Origin: Rhypophila decipiens
Lineage: Eukaryota > Ascomycota > Sordariomycetes > Sordariales > Naviculisporaceae
NCBI GenBank assembly: GCA_033297075.1
Contig: MU858167.1
Span: forward strand, 1-64,000
Direction of reading: 5' to 3'
Length of the DNA stretch: 64,000 nt
Shown here: piece after piece, positions 58,413 to 64,000 of the stretch
Layout: every line of letters begins with the position of its first letter
Numbering within the stretch: position 1 is the first letter of the stretch
Notes under the pieces: generated by a model
What the model was told of the DNA's origin: nothing
The model's input: only the letters and a program-made list of their open reading frames with translations
Database searches by the model: none
Position numbers and translations under genes: made by a program

Positions 58413-60464
58413 ATGTCGGCACCCAAACTTAAAGCGGCCATCTTGGTCGTCTCAACAACAGCGGCCCAGGAGCCTTCCACGGACGCAGCTGAAGCGACTC
58501 TCCGCGAAGTCTTTGAGAAAGATGGCGGTCCACAGTGGACCGTGTCCGACACCAAGATCGTAAGCGATGTGGTCGCTGATATTCAGCAGCAGATCATCAA
58601 CTGGACCGTCCGGTCCGAGTCCCAGGATGACATTATCAATCTGATCGTCACCACCGGTGGTACTGGTTTTGCCGTGGCGGATGTCACGCCCGAGGCCGTC
58701 TCTCCATTGCTACATAAGCAAGCTCCCGGCTTGGTTCACGGCATGTTGGCAGCGTCACTTAATGTGACGCCCTTTGCGATGATGTCGAGACCTGTCGCAG
58801 GGGTTCGGGAGCAGACGGTCATCATCACTCTTCCAGGATCTCCAAAGGGTGCGAGGGAAAATCTGCAGGCTGTGATCAAGATGCTCCCTCATGCTTGTTT
58901 GCAAGCTGCCGGGTCGAACTCGAGGGCTATGCATACGGGTGGCGTCAAGAAACTGGAGCAGGATGCTGGGGTTGGTTCTGAGTCTGGCCAGCAACACCAT
59001 CACCATGGTCACGATCACAGCCATAGCCACGGTCATGGCCACCATGGACATGGACACGGACATGGCCATGGAAGTCTAGTCAGGCATACCAGACCCAACG
59101 AAAACCCCAAGTCCAATGACCCCAGTCTCGGCCCAGGCCGTCGACACCGGGAATCTCCCTTTCCCATGTTGCCCGTCGACGACGCTCTCCAGCAAATACA
59201 ACAACACACGCCAGAACCTCAAATCACTCTCGTCAAGGTCGACAGCGGCTTAGTCGGCGCTGTTCTCGCCGAGGACGTTCTAGCCCGGGAGAACGTACCT
59301 GCGTTTCGGGCGAGCATAGTGGACGGTTACGCGGTCGTCGTCCCGAATGACGGAGATATGAAAGGAACATTTCCCGTCACCACCATATCACACGCGGCTC
59401 CCGGACAGGTCGCGCCACTGAAGGAAGGCGAAATTGCAAGAATCACCACCGGCGCTCCACTTCCGCCTGGGGCTACGTCTGTCATCATGGTCGAAGATAC
59501 TGTCTTGGCTTCGACCAAGAAAACGGAGGATGGCAAAGAGGAGGAAGAGACAGTAGAGATACTTGCCGATAATGTGAAAGAGGGAGAGAATATCAGGGAG
59601 GTGGGGAGCGATATCAAGCAAGGCACTGTGATCCTCCGAAAGGGTGATCAGGTTTCTTCTGTAGGCGGCGAGATTGGTCTCCTGGCTGCGGTTGGCGTCG
59701 CCGAGGTAAAGATCTACCGCCGGCCGGTCGTGGGCGTCTTGTCCACGGGCGACGAGATTGTATCTCACGATCGGCCTGGCGATCTGAGTCTCGGCGAGGT
59801 CCGAGATACCAACCGGCCAACCCTGATATCCGCCGCCAGGGGCTGGGGTTACAACGTGGTTGACCTCGGTGTGGCCAAGGACAAATCCGGGACACTGGAA
59901 GAAGTCCTCCGGGAAGCGATGAGACAGGTAGACGTGGTCATCACTACCGGAGGAGTGTCCATGGGCGAACTCGATCTTCTGAAGCCGACCATCGAACGCT
60001 CCCTGGGCGGGACTATCCACTTTGGCCGCGTGGCCATGAAGCCTGGGAAACCGTCCACTTTTGCTACAGTGCCCGTGAAGAACAACGACGGAGAAAGGGT
60101 TTCCAAGCTGATTTTCTCGTTGCCGGGGAATCCTGCGTCGGCGTTGGTTACATTCCACCTGTTTGTGTTGCCATCGTTGCATCAGCTGTCTGGTGTCACT
60201 CCCGCCGGGTTGCCGAGAGTACCGGTGGTGGTGTCCCACGACATTCCTTTGGATAGGGCACGACCTGAATATCACCGAGCGATTGTCGTGGTTACCACGG
60301 ACGGGACTTTTTCAGCCACTAGCACTGGAGGTCAGAGGAGTTCACGAGTTGGCAGCATGAAAGGAGCGAACGCCTTGCTCTGTCTTCCAAGCGGGCCCGA
60401 ACCTCTGCGTAAGGGCTCCAAGGTGGAGGCGCTATTGATGGGTGATATACGAAGTGATATGTAA
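58413..60464 (+). CDS. cnxE: Gephyrin-type molybdenum cofactor synthesis protein (MogA-MoeA fusion), 683 aa
   Basis: Carries out the last two steps of molybdenum cofactor synthesis: adenylylation of molybdopterin (MogA/G domain) and molybdate insertion (MoeA/E domain), needed for nitrate reductase and xanthine dehydrogenase. Single exon, 683 residues. G domain about 5-170: LIVTTGGTG (78-85 region) and LPGSPKGAREN (140-150). A linker follows with 15 histidines between 195 and 219 in alternating HGH pattern. E domain about 240-683: SIVDGYAV, the ARITTGAPLPPGA block, VGVLSTGDEIV, ITTGGVSMGELD, AMKPGKPSTFA and SLPGNPASA. The order G then E matches fungal CnxE/NIT-9 and gephyrin, the reverse of plant Cnx1. 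Start ATG at 58413 (MSAPKLK). No targeting signal is seen. Confidence 0.96.
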   Translation: MSAPKLKAAILVVSTTAAQEPSTDAAEATLREVFEKDGGPQWTVSDTKIVSDVVADIQQQIINWTVRSESQDDIINLIVTTGGTGFAVADVTPEAVSPLLHKQAPGLVHGMLAASLNVTPFAMMSRPVAGVREQTVIITLPGSPKGARENLQAVIKMLPHACLQAAGSNSRAMHTGGVKKLEQDAGVGSESGQQHHHHGHDHSHSHGHGHHGHGHGHGHGSLVRHTRPNENPKSNDPSLGPGRRHRESPFPMLPVDDALQQIQQHTPEPQITLVKVDSGLVGAVLAEDVLARENVPAFRASIVDGYAVVVPNDGDMKGTFPVTTISHAAPGQVAPLKEGEIARITTGAPLPPGATSVIMVEDTVLASTKKTEDGKEEEETVEILADNVKEGENIREVGSDIKQGTVILRKGDQVSSVGGEIGLLAAVGVAEVKIYRRPVVGVLSTGDEIVSHDRPGDLSLGEVRDTNRPTLISAARGWGYNVVDLGVAKDKSGTLEEVLREAMRQVDVVITTGGVSMGELDLLKPTIERSLGGTIHFGRVAMKPGKPSTFATVPVKNNDGERVSKLIFSLPGNPASALVTFHLFVLPSLHQLSGVTPAGLPRVPVVVSHDIPLDRARPEYHRAIVVVTTDGTFSATSTGGQRSSRVGSMKGANALLCLPSGPEPLRKGSKVEALLMGDIRSDM

Positions 60465-60720
60465 ACCAAACCAAAAGGCATAGAGTACAAAGGCCGACAA
60501 GTAATTAATGATCCTAAACGAGATTTTTGTACAGTTGAGCGTTCTACCCCTTTATAAAAAATGCCCACCGTCCCAATAACCATGCCTTACCACGTTCTCC
60601 CATTAAATAAAAATAACGCCGGTGATGATGAGGCTAGTTAGACACGCTTTTCAAAGCAGTAGTCCTTCCCACTCGAGGCGAGGACGTAATATGACGATCA
60701 TACGCAACATTGCAGCGAGA

Positions 60721-61598
60721 TCACGCCTTGCTGCCGAAATCAAAGGCCTTGCTGGACAGGAGTAGGCCCACGATAAGTCCGAATAATCCAAGGACCGAGC
60801 TGAAAATCTCAATAACCAAGATCTTGACGAATCTGCGAGAGAAGTCCGTTAGCTAGAACCACAAAACATTACCAGAACCGGAAGGGACCTTACAATGTGG
60901 GATCGGCAGCATCGGCCAAGGCGGCACCGGACCCATTGATACCGACGGCCAGACCACAGAGCAAGTTGCAGACGCCAACGGTGAGTCCAGACCAAAACAA
61001 GGCATATCCCGTGTAGTAGCTGTCCGGCGAGTAAATGTCGGCTCCCTCGACCGCATTCAGCTTCGCGGAGAACACAATCGCCATGATAACGCCATAGATG
61101 GCGACGACTTCGCAGAAAATGATGGAAATCAGGTTCTTGGTTCGAATTCGAGGCGCTTTGACACCACCGCCGAGGATCGATGAGCCCGTAATAAAGATTC
61201 CCCACGCCGCGCCGACGACGGACAAGCCAATGCAGAGGGCGATCTGGTTTCGAGAGTCGACACAATCAGCTTTACTGAGCGAGAGGCAAGGCCTGCGGGC
61301 AGGAGAGCGACACTTACACCTAAATCAGCCCATGCGTATGGTGATACAGATTCAAGGAAAGCGCCGACCTAGAGTTAGTTCCCTTTCGTTAGACTGGTCG
61401 CATTATCGCAGGATGGTTCGGATTGTTCGTTCGTGATCGCATACATCAAAGGATTCACCACTGCCAGTGAATAGCATATCTATCCAATCATCCGGCGTCA
61501 GCTGTAAATCCAAGGGTGGTCCTTTTGAGAATGTACTGACATGCTCCAACCACGGCCAAACTGGACCCTATCCCGCCGATTCCGTACGTCAAGCTCAT
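60721..61598 (-). CDS. vma16: V-type ATPase proteolipid subunit c'' (Vma16-like), 201 aa
   Basis: Membrane rotor subunit of the vacuolar proton pump Vo sector. Five exons: 61598-61541, 61479-61445, 61368-61318, 61243-60894 and 60832-60721. The joined protein starts [14 protein letters not shown] and reads [20 protein letters not shown] across introns 1 and 2, then [19 protein letters not shown] across intron 3, and [14 protein letters not shown] across intron 4. Each junction restores family sequence. Four to five hydrophobic helices are present. The essential proton-carrying Glu93 lies in [12 protein letters not shown]. Length is close to yeast Vma16 (213), with a shorter N-terminus. The 450-base space to the TFIIA gene is a shared divergent promoter. 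Confidence 0.96.
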
Positions 61599-62047
61599 TT
61601 TGGTGGTTTTCGTCAAATATGGAAACTCCTCCGTAGGGTCTGGCTTCGGCAGCTACAGAAATAGCACTGGTATACTGGTGAGGGAATCGTAGAATTCGTG
61701 GAGTCGAAACCAGTGGTTCAAAGTCGAGATTTGTCGTCACTTTCGCTTTTGTCTCGATATCAAGATGCGAGAGCTGCCAACACGCCAATTCAACGCCCGC
61801 CTCCAACGACGCAAGAGACCCACAAAACGCACAGACAGTTGGTATTCTTATAAGCGATTTCATCCCCTCTCGGCACGTGATCCCGCTTAAACTTCACTGC
61901 TGCCTTGCTGACTCAGCCACACGTACGTCAACTCCGCCACTCCTCCGAGAACTCTCCCTCCTTCCCCCAACTATTTAAACTCCTACACCTCACCTCACAC
62001 CAACTCCAAGTTCCCGCCAAATTGCTCACGAGAAAAGTCAAGGCACA
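61599..62047. promoter_or_regulatory. Divergent promoter between V-ATPase c'' and TFIIA small subunit
   Basis: 449 bases between two start codons. A pyrimidine-rich stretch (CTCCCTCCTTCCCCC, about 61956-61970) precedes the TFIIA ATG. No gene is present. The bidirectional role follows from geometry alone. Confidence 0.5.
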
Positions 62048-62620
62048 ATGGCGACCAACTCGACGAACTTCTACGATCTCTATCGTCATGGAAGGTATGT
62101 CGGTGGTCTTTGCCATTGTCGCACGCAGACCTGAGGGCATTGCCTTTTGCTATACAAGACACAAACCAAACTGCTAACACTGGTGCGCCTGCTGTCCAGC
62201 CTAGGCAGCACGCTGACAGATGCGCTGGACGATCTGATCGGCGCCGAACGCATCGACCCTCAGCTGGCTATGAAGGTGTTGACGCAGTTTGACCGCATCG
62301 TTGCAGAGGCGCTGTCGGAGAAAGTGAAAGCTCGCTTGACTTTCAAGGTGAACACATTTTCTGTCTTCATCTCTGTCCCTGCCGTGCCCTCCCAAGCTTT
62401 GGGAGTCCGGTCGCTCGATCCGCTTGGCATAGGGTCTCATGAACTAACAGAGCATCCTTTTGCCCATTAGGGATCTCTCGATACCTATCGCTTCTGCGAT
62501 GAAGTCTGGACGTTTCTTATCAAGAACGTCACCTTCAAGATGGACAATGGCGCCCACACTGTCGTTGCCGAGAAGGTCAAGATTGTCAGCTGCAGCGCAA
62601 AGCGGGCCGATGACAAATAA
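62048..62620 (+). CDS. toa2: TFIIA small (gamma) subunit, 114 aa
   Basis: General transcription factor IIA gamma chain, which stabilises TBP on the TATA box. Three exons: 62048-62094, 62200-62347 and 62471-62620; introns of 105 and 123 bases. The joined frame is 114 residues, matching family length. The N-terminal four-helix-bundle part reads [23 protein letters not shown]; it is followed by [18 protein letters not shown] and then the beta-barrel part [22 protein letters not shown] and VEKVKIV-like strands. Both splice junctions fall in conserved motifs (HG/SLG and TFK/GSL). Start ATG is at 62048 in an ACAATGG context. Confidence 0.97.
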
Positions 62621-63643
62621 ATACAATGCTCGGACCGACGACAGACGATGACTGGAAACGTCGGCACTGCGATATACACCTGAGTGCTGAGGCGATCGCG
62701 TCTGTCTTCTTTGCTTTTATTACACTTTGCTCTTTTTTGGCGCTTTGGGGATAACGAAACCATTCGACGTCGAGCCTCGAGCAACTAGCATCAACCCACG
62801 GGCATGGGAATGGCGTTTGGGTATGTTTTATTTTCTGGTTGGTTTATTACACGGCCATGGGTTGGCTTCACACAACGACTGCACAGCAGCAGCTACACAC
62901 ATTAGAGGTTATCTAGCATGCTATCTTGTATCATTTAGTTCTTTTTTCTCGTGCCAGCCTATGTGCTTTGATAAAATCTCATGGAAGTTCTTGCAAGTCT
63001 GGTTGGATCTCACCACAAAAGCACCGTGTGATGATTTCATGAATTACTCTATGGTAACAGTACAAGACATGCGATGATATACCTAACTCCGTCCCGTGTG
63101 TGTTTCCAAGAGCCATGCGATGATCAGTTCGCACTTTGTATACTTTCCGTAAAGGGGGCCAATGTGAAAACTCCCCGGCCCACCAAGTACTTGCACTGTC
63201 TCTGTATCCACGCAAATACTGGTAAAGCACGAGGAAAGCATGCGGCCACGATGTGCTTCGTCGACTATTGTGATACTGATCAGAGAGAAATTTGAATATT
63301 TATTGATGATTTAAAAACCGATGTGAACTCGGCTTCTGCTCACGAACCGGATAGGGGTATTGCGATACGGTGATACGCGTATATCAATACGGTATTGGCG
63401 TGTTACAGGGGCTGCCCCGGTTTTTGTTCTTTGCCCTTCATGAATCGGGATTTCTGACAACGGGAACAAAGCCCATTGTCAACCACTTTACCAACGCGTA
63501 ACGGCCAGGCTGCGCATGCACCAAGAAACCCGTAGTTTGTCGTCTTCTATTAGTCGAATCAGCCCGCCCCTCCCAACGCATGCGTACCTGCTTTATAATA
63601 CATAGGATCGATTGGAGTTGTTCACAATCGTTCCTTGGATATA
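62621..63643. other. Intergenic, no gene seen
   Basis: 3' flank of the TFIIA gene and upstream region of the last gene. A cluster of GATACG and AATACGG words with a palindromic ATACGCGTAT occurs near 63361-63395. No coding region is supported. Confidence 0.4.
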
Positions 63644-63945
63644 ATGCCACGCCGCCAAGACCCAGCTCGTCATAAAGCTTCTGAAACAGCTGAAGCAATA
63701 ACTACGTCCTCTGAACAACCGCCGTCACAGCAGATCAAGAAAAGACAATCTCAGCCTTCAACTGCGGGCCACACCGACAGCTTCAAAATGGAGGATAGTA
63801 GATCAGAGGAACAACGGCCACTGCTTGATGGCGATGACCACCTCACAGAAACACAACCGCTGAGCTGGACTGCTCGCAACCAGTGGATTGTTTTGGCTTT
63901 GGCCAGCGGAGCTTGTGCCGCGTTCAATGGTGCTTTTGCGAAGCT
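63644..63945 (+). CDS. TMEM234/EamA-like membrane protein, first exon only (partial)
   Basis: Start of a gene that runs off the window. From ATG 63644 (MPRRQDPARHK) about 75 hydrophilic residues precede the membrane segment NQWIVLALASGACAAFNGAFAKL, which resembles the first helix of fungal transmembrane-family-234 proteins in the drug/metabolite transporter fold. The exon ends after two bases of a codon at a good GTAAGT donor (63946), and the next exon is outside. A second ATG at 63788 (MEDSRSEEQRPLL) is an alternative start. Call based on one helix, so moderate. Confidence 0.6.
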
Positions 63946-64000
63946 GTAAGTAGGGGGATCTTTGCATCGGAGTATGGCCATGGCTAATCCCGTGAACCTC

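Overview
The window is nuclear DNA of a filamentous ascomycete (Pezizomycotina), probably a Sordariomycete. Genes are intron-poor to intron-rich, with short introns (about 50 to 110 bases), GTANGT-like donors and CTAAY-like branch points. The gene set is typical of moulds: a fungal annexin, an SDR, DHA1 and DHA2 transporters, a fungal 7-TM receptor, VPS15, CnxE and a V-ATPase c'' subunit. Transition-biased divergence between the arms of one foldback element suggests repeat-induced point mutation. The class-level assignment is inference; no rRNA or tRNA was found to anchor it. Exon boundaries below were read by eye from splice consensus, frame continuity and family conservation.

Layout. Positions 1 to 24 kb are accessory in character: a DHA1-type MFS transporter (-), an amidase (+) sharing a 1.55-kb GATA-site-rich intergenic region with it, a foldback element, a DHA2-type MFS transporter (+), an F-box protein whose frame changes in the middle (+), a short terminal-inverted-repeat element, a protein very similar to ethylene-forming enzyme (-), a small secreted Ser/Thr-rich protein (-) and an annexin with a long PYG/Q-rich tail (+). 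Positions 25 to 37 kb hold a large two-finger C2HC zinc-finger protein (+), a disordered coiled-coil protein (-) and an SDR oxidoreductase (-). Positions 38 to 44 kb hold a 7-TM receptor (-) and cysteine dioxygenase (-), whose upstream region carries a tandem duplication and a 22-23-bp minisatellite. Positions 45.9 to 62.6 kb form a dense housekeeping block: CLC chloride/proton exchanger (-), POLE4/Dpb3-like histone-fold protein (+), U2 snRNP A' (-), VPS15 (-), gephyrin-type CnxE (+), V-ATPase c'' (-) and TFIIA small subunit (+). The last 360 bases hold the first exon of a TMEM234-like membrane protein.

How genes relate. Most neighbours are functionally unrelated, as is usual in fungi. The clearest possible functional pair is the divergent transporter and amidase. 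CLC, VPS15 and the V-ATPase c'' subunit all act on endosome/vacuole membranes and lie within 16 kb, but no co-regulation is visible. The most interesting gene is the ethylene-forming-enzyme-like oxygenase. It keeps the iron ligands, the 2-oxoglutarate arginine and most of the residues recalled as arginine-binding in the bacterial enzyme, and it has an N-terminal extension that looks like a mitochondrial presequence.
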